This document shows positions 9,619 to 18,633 of a stretch of DNA of 64,000 nucleotides, in pieces. Position numbers and translations under genes: made by a program. This DNA comes from Desulfovibrio fairfieldensis (GTDB lineage: Bacteria > Desulfobacterota > Desulfovibrionia > Desulfovibrionales > Desulfovibrionaceae), in assembly GCF_001553605.1 (NCBI RefSeq), contig NZ_CP014229.1:2880501-2944500 (forward strand), written 5' to 3'. The notes beneath the pieces are model-generated. The model was not told the origin of the DNA and made no database searches. It saw only the letters and a list, made by a program, of their open reading frames with translations. The number at the start of each line of letters is the position of its first letter. Position 1 is the stretch's first letter.

Positions 9619-10791
9619 TCAATCCTCAAAACGCAGGCGCTGCAACGTTCCGGCGCGCGCGGCCAGCAGTTCGGCCACCACGGACACGGCGATCTGCCGC
9701 GGCGTCTCCGCGCCGATGGACAGGCCGATGGGACAGCGCACCGCCGCCAGTTCCGCGTCGGGCACGCCCTGGGCGCGCAAAAAGGCATAGACCTGTTCGC
9801 GCTTGGATTTGCTGCCGATCATGCCGATGTAGGCGGCGTGGCTGGTCAGGGCCTGGGCCAAAGCCTCGCGGTCAAAGCTGTGCCCGCGCGTGACAATGGC
9901 CACGTAATGCCGCCGCCCGATGCCGCAGGCCTCCACCAGGTTTTCAAAACCGGGCAGGGTCAGGCAACGCCGGGCCATGGGAAAACGCGCCGGATCGGAA
10001 AATTCCGGACGGTCGTCAACCACGTCCACCACAAAGCCGCAGGCATGGGCCAGGGCCGCCACCTCCAGCGAAACGTGGCCGCCGCCGCAGAGCAGGAGCA
10101 CGGGCGGCGCGTCCAGGGGCTCCACATAGACGGAGCGCTCCCCGAGGCTGATCAGCCCGGCCTTGTTTTTGATTTCTTCCAGCAGGGGGATTGCCGCGTC
10201 CAGGTCCGTGCGCACCGCGCCGGAGGCGGCCAGGGCCGCCCAGTCCTCCGTACCCGCCGCCGGTGTTTCCGGCAGGGCCGCCAGATGCAGCCGGCGTTGC
10301 GGCAGGCTCTCGCGGCTCACATCCACGATCCAGGCGCCCCGGCCGCCCTCGCGCAGCACCTGCGCGGCCAGGGCGAACAGCCGGGCCTGTTCCGGCCCGA
10401 GCGCTTCGCAGAGCACCTCCATGCTGCCGCCGCAGATCATGTCGCTGGCCGGGCTCAAGCCGGTGAGATCGCAGGCGACGCGGGCGGAAATGCCGCTTTC
10501 CAGGCTTTGGCGGGCCGCTTCCACGGCGCGGGCCTCCAGCGCGCCTCCGCCCACCGTGCCCTCCAGACCGGCCGCCGTGAGCAGGGCGCGGGTGCCGGCG
10601 TGACGCGGGGCCGAACCCCGGCTGCTGATGACGGTCAGCAATACGGCGGGAATCCCGGCGGCCAGCAGCACGGCCAGGCGCTCTTCCAGGCAGTCCTCGC
10701 CCGCCGGGGAGGGGACATTTTCCGGAACGCCGCCGCGCGGCGTTTCCGGGGCCGGATCAGGCGGCGTTTCCTTTTTGGAACCCTTACGCAT
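9619..10791 (-). CDS. XdhC/CoxI family molybdoenzyme maturation protein
   Basis: XdhC proteins bind molybdenum cofactor and help insert and sulfurate it in xanthine-dehydrogenase-type hydroxylases. The 390-residue protein has the XdhC_CoxI domain near residues 25-100 (VISSRGSAPRHAGTRALL) and the C-terminal Rossmann XdhC_C domain from about 200 (LLCGGGHVSLEVAALA, VVDVVDDRPEFSDPARFP, then IGMIGSKSKREQVYAFL). The first residues are low-complexity proline/lysine-rich. Its start overlaps the end of topA by 8 bp, so it is probably co-transcribed behind topA. No molybdenum hydroxylase gene is in the window, so its client must be encoded elsewhere. Confidence 0.9.
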   Translation of the reverse strand: MRKGSKKETPPDPAPETPRGGVPENVPSPAGEDCLEERLAVLLAAGIPAVLLTVISSRGSAPRHAGTRALLTAAGLEGTVGGGALEARAVEAARQSLESGISARVACDLTGLSPASDMICGGSMEVLCEALGPEQARLFALAAQVLREGGRGAWIVDVSRESLPQRRLHLAALPETPAAGTEDWAALAASGAVRTDLDAAIPLLEEIKNKAGLISLGERSVYVEPLDAPPVLLLCGGGHVSLEVAALAHACGFVVDVVDDRPEFSDPARFPMARRCLTLPGFENLVEACGIGRRHYVAIVTRGHSFDREALAQALTSHAAYIGMIGSKSKREQVYAFLRAQGVPDAELAAVRCPIGLSIGAETPRQIAVSVVAELLAARAGTLQRLRFED

Positions 10792-13024
10792 CGCCGTCCT
10801 CCTTCACATAGCCGCAGCCCTTGACCGGGCAAATGATCTTGACCCCGTCCCGGCTCTTTTTCTCCACCAGGTAGGGTGAGTCGCAACGCGGGCACGGGCC
10901 GGGCACGGGCTTGTCCCAGAGAGCGAAATCGCACTGGGGATACTGGTCGCAGGAGTAGAAGATCTTGCCGCGCTTGCTGCTCTTTTCCACCAGGCTGCCC
11001 TTGCCGCAGCGCGGGCAGGGCACGCCCGTGGAAAAGGGCGCGGCATAATCGCAGGCCGGATAGCCCGTGCAGGCGATAAAGCGGCTGCCGGTGCGCGACT
11101 TCTTGATCACCAGATCCTTGCCGCAGCGCGGGCACTGGCCCACCTTCTCATACTGCGGTTTTTCCTGGGCCACGGCTTCCACCTTGCCGTCCTCGGTACG
11201 CGCGAAATTGCTGGTGTAGCGGCATTCCGGATACGCGGAACAGGCCAGGAACGCGCCCGCCTTGCCGAATTTGATCAGCAGGGGTTTGCCGCAGTCCGGG
11301 CAGGGCAGGTCCGTGGGCATGCCGCCCTTGAGGCTCTGCATATTCTTGGCCGCCGCGTCCAGGGTGGGATTGAAGTCCGCCGCGAAGGCGCGCATCAGAT
11401 CCACCCAGTTCCGGCCGCCCTCGGCCACCTTGTCCAGCCCTTCCTCCATCTGGGCCGTGAACCCCACGTCCATGAGCTTGGCGAAGTGCTCGGTGAGCTG
11501 GCGGCAGACCACCCGGCCCAGGTCCGTGGGCACGAAATGGCGCTCGGCCAGATGCACGTAGTCGCGGTCCTGCAGAGTGGAAATAATGGCCGCGTAGGTG
11601 GAAGGGCGGCCGATGCCCAGCTCTTCCAGTTCGCGCACCAGGCTGGCTTCGCTGTAGCGGGCCGGAGGCTGGGTGAATTTCTGTTCCTTTTCCAGCTTGT
11701 CCAGGGTCAGGGCCTGCCCTGCCTTGAGCGGCGGCAGCTCGGCGTCGGCCTCTTCCTTGCCGCGCGGCAGCACGGCCAGAAAACCGGGGAAGAGCAGGCG
11801 TTCGCCCTTGGCCCGCCAGAGCGTGTGGGCGCAGGCGATCAGGGCCGCGGTGTCATGGAAGCGGGCCCCGGCCATCTGCGAGGCCACGAAACGCGACCAG
11901 ATCAGGCGGTAAAGATTGTACTGTTCCGGCGGCAGGTGGGGCTTGACCATGTCCGGGGTGACGGTCACGTCCACCGGGCGGATGGCTTCATGGGCGTCCT
12001 GGGCTCCGCCCTTGGCCTTGTAGATGCGGGCCTTTTTGGGCAGATGGTCCTGCCCGAAGGTCTGAACGATGAAATCTCGGGCCGCCTGGCGCGCCTCGTC
12101 CGCGATACGCGTGGAGTCGGTACGCATGTAGGTGATCAGCGCCGTGAGGCCCTTGTCGCCCAGTTCCACGCCTTCATAGAGGCGCTGGGCGATATTCATG
12201 GTGCGCTTGGCCGTGTAGGAAAGGCGCTGGTTGGCCGCCTGCTGCAGGGTGGAGGTGATGAAGGGCGGCTGGGGCGCCCGCTCGCGCTCCTTTTCCTCCA
12301 CGCTTTCCACCACAAAGGGCTTGCCCTTGAGCGCGGCCTCCAGCGTGTTCGCCTGTTCCGCGTTGCTGACGACGGCCTTCTTGCCGCTGACCTTGACCAG
12401 TTCCGCCTTGAACGGCGGCGGCACGTCGGCGGACAGCAGGGCCTTGAACAGCCAGTATTCCTCGGGCTTGAAGGCTTCGCGCTCGGCCTCGCGCTCCACG
12501 ATCAGACGCAGGGCCACGGACTGCACGCGCCCGGCGGAAATGCCGCGCTTGATGGTTTTCCAGAGCAGGGGCGAAATCTTGTAGCCCACCAGGCGGTCCA
12601 GCACGCGCCGGGCCTGCTGGGCGTCAAAAAGATTGACATTGAGGTCGCGCGGGTGCTCCAGGGCGTCCTTGACGGCTTTGGCCGTGATCTCGTTGAACTG
12701 GATGCGCTTGATGTCCTTGGCCTTGTCGCGGATCAGCTCGGCCACGTGCCAGGCAATGGCCTCGCCCTCGCGGTCCGGGTCCGGGGCCAGGTAGACCGTG
12801 TCTGCCTTGGCCGCGGCGGCGCGCAGTTCGCTGACCACGTTCTTCTTGTTCTCGATCACCTCGTAATGGGGCGCGAAATCGTTGGCCTCGTCCACGCCCA
12901 GGGAACTGGAAGGCAGATCGCGCACATGGCCCACACTGGCCTGCACCGCATACTGCGGCCCCAGGAATTTTTTGATGGTTTTCACCTTGGCCGGAGATTC
13001 CACTATGATCAGCTGTTTGCCCAT
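10784..13024 (-). CDS. topA: DNA topoisomerase I (type IA)
   Basis: Relaxes negatively supercoiled DNA by single-strand passage. The N-terminal Toprim domain begins MGKQLIIVESPAKVKTIKKF and carries the acidic DPDREGEAIAWH motif (about residues 80-90). The catalytic tyrosine is in LITYMRTDSTRIADEA (about 305). Four C-terminal four-cysteine zinc modules follow from about residue 580: CPDCGKPLL, CPRCGKDLV, CPRCGKGSL and CPRCDSPYL, each closed by a second cysteine pair. Length 746 aa fits the family. The downstream xdhC-like gene overlaps its 3' end. Confidence 0.98.
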   Translation of the reverse strand: MGKQLIIVESPAKVKTIKKFLGPQYAVQASVGHVRDLPSSSLGVDEANDFAPHYEVIENKKNVVSELRAAAAKADTVYLAPDPDREGEAIAWHVAELIRDKAKDIKRIQFNEITAKAVKDALEHPRDLNVNLFDAQQARRVLDRLVGYKISPLLWKTIKRGISAGRVQSVALRLIVEREAEREAFKPEEYWLFKALLSADVPPPFKAELVKVSGKKAVVSNAEQANTLEAALKGKPFVVESVEEKERERAPQPPFITSTLQQAANQRLSYTAKRTMNIAQRLYEGVELGDKGLTALITYMRTDSTRIADEARQAARDFIVQTFGQDHLPKKARIYKAKGGAQDAHEAIRPVDVTVTPDMVKPHLPPEQYNLYRLIWSRFVASQMAGARFHDTAALIACAHTLWRAKGERLLFPGFLAVLPRGKEEADAELPPLKAGQALTLDKLEKEQKFTQPPARYSEASLVRELEELGIGRPSTYAAIISTLQDRDYVHLAERHFVPTDLGRVVCRQLTEHFAKLMDVGFTAQMEEGLDKVAEGGRNWVDLMRAFAADFNPTLDAAAKNMQSLKGGMPTDLPCPDCGKPLLIKFGKAGAFLACSAYPECRYTSNFARTEDGKVEAVAQEKPQYEKVGQCPRCGKDLVIKKSRTGSRFIACTGYPACDYAAPFSTGVPCPRCGKGSLVEKSSKRGKIFYSCDQYPQCDFALWDKPVPGPCPRCDSPYLVEKKSRDGVKIICPVKGCGYVKEDGDA

Positions 13025-13265
13025 GCGCCGTCCTTATCCGGACGTCCGGCGGCCCCGCAACGGGGCTTCCGGCGTTCCGGGTTCATTGCATTCGTTATTG
13101 TAGGGGCAAGATACGACAAAAGTTCGCGGCGTCAAGTGCGGCGGCCCGACGGAATCTCCGGCCGCCCTGTTTTCCCGCGCGGTGGACAGGGACGTTCATC
13201 TGGGCTAATGAGAGACTACCGGTCGGCCCGGAAATCTTTCCGCTCCCGGCCGGAAAGGATGTTGT

Positions 13266-13982
13266 ATGCGCGCGTTCCGCAAGTCATGCCGCCATGTTTT
13301 GCCCCTCCTGACGTTGGCGCTCTGTTGCCTGCTGGCCGCCTGCGCCGGGCGCCAGGCCGGAGACGCGGGAACCATGCCGGACGGCACAACGGCCCACCCC
13401 CCCGAAGGCTCCCAAGGCCCCTTCGATCCGTTGCCGCGCGTGGCCGTCAAGAGCGGGCAGAGCGTGCACGTGGCCGTCAGCGGCGGCGAGCCCAATCTGA
13501 ACGCGGACCTGCAATCCATGCTCACGGCTTACATCCAGAGCGAGCGCGGCCTGGCCCCGGCCGACGCGGCGAAAGACGCCGACATCCTGGTGCGCGTGCG
13601 CATTGAGGATATTTACCCCCTGGGTTCCAAAAATGAGCCGGTCAGCGCGGGCAAAGCCCTGGGCGGGGCGGCCACCGGGGCCATGCTCGGCATGCTGCTG
13701 GGCGGCGCCGTGAACGTCAACGGCCGCAGCGGCGCGGGTTGGGGCGCGGGCGGCGGCGCGTTGCTGGGCCTGGGCGTGGCCCTGCTGGACAGCCACGGCA
13801 AAAGCAAGGTCTGGGGCATGCGGGCCAGGGTCGGCATCAGTCCCGACGGGCGCGAACCCGCCGAAGCCGACATGCGCCAGGTGGCCGTCAGCGCCGAGGG
13901 GGCCGACATGGGCCGCGAGGACAGCCTGCCCGCCCTGGAAGACAAGCTGAGCCTTGAAGTGCTCAACGCCCTTGCGCCCTGA
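13266..13982 (+). CDS. TraT-like lipoprotein, first of a tandem pair
   Basis: Probable outer-membrane lipoprotein of 238 aa. The signal ends in lipobox LLAAC (Cys about 24). The mature part has a proline-rich linker, a domain with ADILVRVRIEDIYPLGS and a glycine-rich hydrophobic segment (about 135-175: GKALGGAATGAMLGMLLG then GGGALLGLGVALLD), ending LEDKLSLEVLNAL. This order resembles TraT, the surface-exclusion and serum-resistance lipoprotein of F plasmids (conserved ALKAKGY/WIQANVL region, glycine-rich core, LEDQLAKSIANIL end). The next gene is also TraT-like. AAAGGA lies 6 nt before the ATG. No conjugation genes are nearby. Confidence 0.65.
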   Translation: MRAFRKSCRHVLPLLTLALCCLLAACAGRQAGDAGTMPDGTTAHPPEGSQGPFDPLPRVAVKSGQSVHVAVSGGEPNLNADLQSMLTAYIQSERGLAPADAAKDADILVRVRIEDIYPLGSKNEPVSAGKALGGAATGAMLGMLLGGAVNVNGRSGAGWGAGGGALLGLGVALLDSHGKSKVWGMRARVGISPDGREPAEADMRQVAVSAEGADMGREDSLPALEDKLSLEVLNALAP

Positions 13983-14152
13983 AAATGTCGCCTGACATCG
14001 TCCCCCGCCGCGACGGCTTTGCGACGCGGCGTTCTCCGGACACCCGCGCCGGACGATATGCGTTTGGAAGGGCGGATTGCCTCCGGCAAGCCGCAAACCG
14101 TACTTTTTCGACGGACCGTGAACAGAACGGCCCGCCGCATGCAAGGAGCCAT

Positions 14153-14797
14153 ATGCCCATAGCGCGATTGTTTCTTCTGCTGCTTCTGGGTCTGAGCCTG
14201 CTTCCGCTCAACGCCTGCGTCCGTCAGCGCGACGGCGACGCCGGAGAGGTGGAGGTATTGCGCTCCGGCGCGTTGAATAGGGCCGGGGACGAGGACATCC
14301 CCAATGTGGCCTACGTGAACGTGCGCGACATGAGCAACCGCGTTTTCCATCTCGGTTCCCAGGCTGAAGCCTGGCTGGGCCGCAAGGGCTTCACCGTGAC
14401 CGACAATCCCAGCCAGGCCGGGTATATTGTGCAGATTTCCGTGCTCGCGGCGGGCCCGGTGGACCCGGACAGCCTGCGCGCGGTGGTGGACGCCGGATAT
14501 GACGGCCCCTCCAAATTTTCCGGCACGGGCGGCACCGCCCTGCTGGCCGACGTGCTGCTTGTGCAGCGGCGCGTGCCCAGCGCCCGCCGTCCCAGCCGGG
14601 CGAACCTGAAAAATATTTCCAACCGCAATGCCGTAGCCAGCAGCCAGATGCGCCTGGGCCTGCTGGTGCGCCATGACATCCGGCTGAAAGCCGGGCTCCC
14701 CCCCTATTTCGCGGACGTGCTGGCCCGGGAACTGAGCACGGCCATCAGCGCCGCCGACGGCGAAGCCGGCGCATCCCCGCCCTCCTCCGCGCGCTGA
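14153..14797 (+). CDS. TraT-like lipoprotein, second of a tandem pair
   Basis: A 214-residue lipoprotein with a signal peptide and lipobox (SLLPLNAC, Cys about 22). The mature N-terminus resembles TraT closely: VAYVNVRDMSNRVFHL, then LGRKGFTVTDNPSQAGYIVQ, the segment that in TraT reads as a KGY-DPxxA-WIQ pattern. The C-terminus contains a second strand-rich region and ends in a helix. The glycine-rich hydrophobic core is shorter than in plasmid TraT. I chose the ATG at 14153 because AAGGAG precedes it and the signal starts there; the frame is open back to 13985. It follows the first lipoprotein by about 170 bp in the same direction. Family assignment is from pattern memory, so moderate. Confidence 0.7.
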   Translation: MPIARLFLLLLLGLSLLPLNACVRQRDGDAGEVEVLRSGALNRAGDEDIPNVAYVNVRDMSNRVFHLGSQAEAWLGRKGFTVTDNPSQAGYIVQISVLAAGPVDPDSLRAVVDAGYDGPSKFSGTGGTALLADVLLVQRRVPSARRPSRANLKNISNRNAVASSQMRLGLLVRHDIRLKAGLPPYFADVLARELSTAISAADGEAGASPPSSAR

Positions 14798-15080
<283 letters not shown>

Positions 15081-15098
15081 CTATTATAAGGAGATGCC

Positions 15099-17240
15099 AT
15101 GTTAGCCTGGTACCGCCATCTGCGCATGACCCCCAAAATTGTTCTTCCCGTTACCATCGTGCTGGTGGTGATCCTGAGTTTCCTCACCTGGCAGATCCAG
15201 TCCAAAAGTTCGCAAGCTATCGAAAGCGTCGCAAAAAGAGAATTGTCCGCTCTGGCCGCGCAGAACGGCAACTTCGTCCGCAGCCTCCTGAACATGGCCG
15301 TCAACGAGGCCGGCGCTCTGGCCGACAGCCTGGAACAGAGCCTGAAAAAAGGCGTGATTCCTTCGCGGGAAACCCTGATGGCCATGGAAGAAGGCCTGCA
15401 CCTGGGCAATCCCGAACTCTTCGGCTGCGGCGTCATGTGGGAACCCAACGCCTTTGACGGCAAGGACGAGGCTTACCGGGGCGTGCCGGGCAGCAATGCC
15501 GAAGGCCGCTTCCTCTCCTATTCGTCCGCGGGCGCGGCAATCACGGATTTGGGCGATCAGCTTGAAAAATCCTATTATACCGTGCCCAAAAAGACGCTGG
15601 CGCCCTATCTTTCCGATCCCTATCCTTTCACGGTCAACGGCAAACCCATTCCCATGTCCACAGCCTCGTATCCGATTATCGTGGACAACGTGTTCCGGGG
15701 CACCGTGGTGGTGGACCTCTCTCTGGCCAAGCTGGAAGAGATAATCACCGGCATTGCCGTTTATGACAGCGGCTACGCCGGCCTTATCACCGATCTGGGC
15801 CTGGTGGTGGCCCACAAGTCCAAGGACCTGGAAGGAAAAAACCTGTTTGACATCAACAGGTTCAATGATCCCACGGCGGCGGCCAAGGCATTCAAGGCCG
15901 GCAAAGCCTACACCGAAGAAGTCAACACCAAGGAAGGCCGGGTCTTCCGTTATTATCAGCCCATTACCATCCGGGGCAGCAGCCAGCACTGGTACCTGGC
16001 CGTCATCGCGCCCATGGACGAGGTGCTGGCCCAGGCCAATTCCATCAGCCGGATGACCATCGCCCTGTGCGTCGCCACCCTGGTAGTGCTGTTGGTGGTG
16101 ATCTTCCTGCTGATCCGCTCTTCCGTGAAACCCATCAACTATCTGGCCAGGACGGCGGAAATCATCGCGGACGGCAATCTGGAACAACCCATTGAGGACG
16201 AGCGCTTCGGCGGCGAAGTGAAGATGCTGAGCACCTCCCTGAAAAAGATGATTGCCTCCCTGGTCGAAGGCATCAAAAAGGCCGAGGCCCTTTCGGCTTC
16301 CGCCCAGGAGGAATCCCGCAAGGCCCAGGAGGCCATGACCCAGGCCGAGGCCGCGAGCAAGGAAGCGCAGGCCAAAACCCAGACCATGCTGACGGCCGCC
16401 GACAAGCTGGAGGAAGTGGGCAACGTGGTTTCCTCGGCATCCAGTGAGCTGTCGGCCCAGATCGAGCAGTCCGACCGGGGCGCGGCGGAATCCGCCCAGC
16501 GCCTGTCCGAAGCGGCCACGGCCATGAACGAAATGAACGCCACGGTCCAGGAAGTGGCCAAAAATGCGGGTTCGGCCTCCACGGCCTCCGCCGATACCAA
16601 GGAAAAGGCCGAGGCGGGCGCGCAGGTGGTGGCAAAGGCCGTGCGCAGCATCGAGCAGGTCCACCAGATGTCCCTGGAGCTCAAGGGCGACATGACCCAG
16701 CTCAATGAGCACGCCCAGGACATCACCAGGATCATGGGCGTGATCTCGGACATCGCGGACCAGACCAACCTCCTGGCCCTGAACGCCGCCATTGAGGCCG
16801 CCCGCGCGGGCGAGGCCGGTCGCGGCTTCGCCGTGGTGGCCGACGAGGTGCGCAAGCTGGCCGAAAAGACCATGGCCTCCACCAATGACGTGGGCAATGC
16901 CATCAAGGCCATCCAGGAAAGCACGGCCAAGAGCATGACCGGCGTGGACAATGCCGTGGAACGCATCGGCGAGGCCACGGAACTTGCCAGCCAATCCGGC
17001 GCGGCCCTGGAGGAAATCGTGGCCACCGTGGAGACCACGGCGGACCAGGTCAATGCCATTGCCACGGCCAGCGAGGAGCAATCCGCCGCCAGCGAGGAGA
17101 TCAACCAGTCCATCGTCCAGGTCAACGACATGTCCCGCCAGACCGCCGAGGCCATGGCCGAGGCCGCCAGGGCCGTGTCCGACCTGGCCGCCCAGGCCCA
17201 CGGCCTTACGGAACTGATTGAGGCCATGAAGAAGGGCTAA
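15099..17240 (+). CDS. Methyl-accepting chemotaxis protein with dCache sensor
   Basis: Transmembrane chemoreceptor of 713 aa. TM1 lies at about residues 13-32. A periplasmic double-Cache domain follows (about 40-300, with [31 protein letters not shown] and [14 protein letters not shown]), of the kind that binds amino acids or organic acids. TM2 is at about 319-340, then HAMP, coiled coil and the signalling tip ([20 protein letters not shown]). ATG at 15099 has AAGGAG 5 nt upstream. The signalling half is almost the same as in the receptor at 2-2047, suggesting a shared CheA/CheW array and a duplicated or gene-converted module. The leader carries the GA tract. A terminator follows. Confidence 0.96.
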   Translation: MLAWYRHLRMTPKIVLPVTIVLVVILSFLTWQIQSKSSQAIESVAKRELSALAAQNGNFVRSLLNMAVNEAGALADSLEQSLKKGVIPSRETLMAMEEGLHLGNPELFGCGVMWEPNAFDGKDEAYRGVPGSNAEGRFLSYSSAGAAITDLGDQLEKSYYTVPKKTLAPYLSDPYPFTVNGKPIPMSTASYPIIVDNVFRGTVVVDLSLAKLEEIITGIAVYDSGYAGLITDLGLVVAHKSKDLEGKNLFDINRFNDPTAAAKAFKAGKAYTEEVNTKEGRVFRYYQPITIRGSSQHWYLAVIAPMDEVLAQANSISRMTIALCVATLVVLLVVIFLLIRSSVKPINYLARTAEIIADGNLEQPIEDERFGGEVKMLSTSLKKMIASLVEGIKKAEALSASAQEESRKAQEAMTQAEAASKEAQAKTQTMLTAADKLEEVGNVVSSASSELSAQIEQSDRGAAESAQRLSEAATAMNEMNATVQEVAKNAGSASTASADTKEKAEAGAQVVAKAVRSIEQVHQMSLELKGDMTQLNEHAQDITRIMGVISDIADQTNLLALNAAIEAARAGEAGRGFAVVADEVRKLAEKTMASTNDVGNAIKAIQESTAKSMTGVDNAVERIGEATELASQSGAALEEIVATVETTADQVNAIATASEEQSAASEEINQSIVQVNDMSRQTAEAMAEAARAVSDLAAQAHGLTELIEAMKKG

Positions 17241-17265
17241 ACGCTTACGGCACCCTGTCTTTTGC

Positions 17266-17298
17266 GCCCCGCCGGAGTTCTTCCGGCGGGGCTTTTTT
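17266..17298 (+). terminator. Terminator of the dCache chemoreceptor
   Basis: GCCCCGCCGGA and TCCGGCGGGGC form a perfect 11-bp stem with a 5-nt loop, followed by six Ts, 25 bp after the stop codon. Confidence 0.93.
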
Positions 17299-17468
17299 CT
17301 TTCTTCCGCCCTGTCGGCAATTTGTCGCGCGCCGTCCCGGCCCTGCGGCCCCCCGCCGCGCGAGGCCCGTGCCACGGCATTTGGCGGGCATTGGCACTGT
17401 ACTTGCTTCGTTCTTTTCGCGCGGCAGGCCCGAAGCCCGTCTTCATTCGCCGCCGCAGGAGGAAGAGC

Positions 17469-18614
17469 ATGTCACAGTCCGCATGGTTGATCCGGCCCCC
17501 GACCGAGCAGCAGCAAAATCCGGCTTCCGCCGCGCCCCAGCGCCGCGCCCCGGCCGCCCCGACCACCCCGGCGGGCGGCGGCGTCTCGCCTTTTGCCGCC
17601 CTGATGGCCGGCCAGGAAAAAAAGGGCGCGGACAAAAGCGCCCTTGTGGCCGCCCGGCCGGAGGAAACGGGTACCACCCTGCAATTGCGCAATCCCGTCC
17701 TGGCCGGACGCTCGCCCAGCGATCTCATACGCGCTCAGACCTTTACCAAGGCCCAGGCCGATCTGCGCCAGACCCAGGCCATGGAAGGGATGATGCAAAG
17801 CGTTTCCGGCGGGGATTCGCCCCTGGATCTGGCCCGCAACATGGGCATGGCCCGGCATCTGCGCAGCATGACCAACACCTTTGAAGGCCGTCTGAACGGG
17901 CTGAGCGTGGGCGATTTCATCCATACCCGGTCCGGCGCGGGGCGCGGACGGCGCGCTGCGGGCCGGACTCAGGAAAATGACGGGCTGGGCCAGCTTTCCG
18001 CCCGCTTCGAATCCGGCGGCGACGGCGTCGCGGCCATCGGCTATGACCGCAACGGCGGCACGTCCTACGGCAAATACCAGATCGCCTCGCGCGTGGGCAG
18101 CATGAAAAATTTCCTGGAATTCCTGGACGGCGAGGCGCCGGACATTTCCCAGCGCCTGCGCAAAGCGGGCCCGGCCAACACGGGCAGCCGCCGGGGCGGC
18201 ATGCCCGACGCCTGGCGCAGCATCGCCAAGGAACAACCGGAGCGCTTTGAAGCCCTTCAGGAAGGCTTCATCCGCGAGAGCCATTACAAACCCGCCGTGG
18301 AGGCCATTGCGGAACGCACCGGCCTGGAAGCCGACAAGCTCTCACCGGCCATGCGGGAAGTGATCTGGAGCACCGCCGTGCAGCACGGCCCGGCGGGCGC
18401 GGCCCGCATTTTCGACCGGGCCGACGACCTCAGCGGCAAGCCCACGGACCCGGCTTATGAGCGCAAGCTCATCAGCAATGTCTACAAACTGCGCGCCGGG
18501 CAGTTCGGCTCCTCCACCGACGAGGTGCAGGCGGCGGTGCATAACCGCTTCCGGCAGGAAAAGACCCTGGCCCTGAACATGCTGGACGGCGGCGGGCGCA
18601 CCGCCCTGGCCTGA
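17469..18614 (+). CDS. Lysozyme-like (predicted peptidoglycan hydrolase) protein
   Basis: A 381-residue protein with two parts. Residues 1-150 are proline/alanine/glutamine-rich and low-complexity, without a signal peptide. Residues about 165-375 look like a lysozyme- or chitosanase-fold domain: a candidate catalytic Glu in LSARFESGGDGVAAIGY, then GGTSYGKYQIASRVGSMKNF and the FIRESHYKPAVEAI helix. Proteins of this kind are seen in Desulfovibrio and in phage or secretion spikes, but I cannot name the substrate. The ATG at 17469 follows AGGAGGAAGAGC. It is 19 bp before the GT9 glycosyltransferase gene, so the two are probably one operon. Absence of a Sec signal suggests specialised export, for example by the flagellar apparatus; this is inference. 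Confidence 0.6.
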   Translation: MSQSAWLIRPPTEQQQNPASAAPQRRAPAAPTTPAGGGVSPFAALMAGQEKKGADKSALVAARPEETGTTLQLRNPVLAGRSPSDLIRAQTFTKAQADLRQTQAMEGMMQSVSGGDSPLDLARNMGMARHLRSMTNTFEGRLNGLSVGDFIHTRSGAGRGRRAAGRTQENDGLGQLSARFESGGDGVAAIGYDRNGGTSYGKYQIASRVGSMKNFLEFLDGEAPDISQRLRKAGPANTGSRRGGMPDAWRSIAKEQPERFEALQEGFIRESHYKPAVEAIAERTGLEADKLSPAMREVIWSTAVQHGPAGAARIFDRADDLSGKPTDPAYERKLISNVYKLRAGQFGSSTDEVQAAVHNRFRQEKTLALNMLDGGGRTALA

Positions 18615-18633
18615 GGCGCGGGGGCGGTACGGC

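Noticed and set aside
15102-17375. 757-codon open frame opposite the dCache chemoreceptor, and a similar one opposite the first chemoreceptor
   Set aside because: Antisense of GC-rich chemoreceptor genes; Gly/His-rich low-complexity sequence with no family features.
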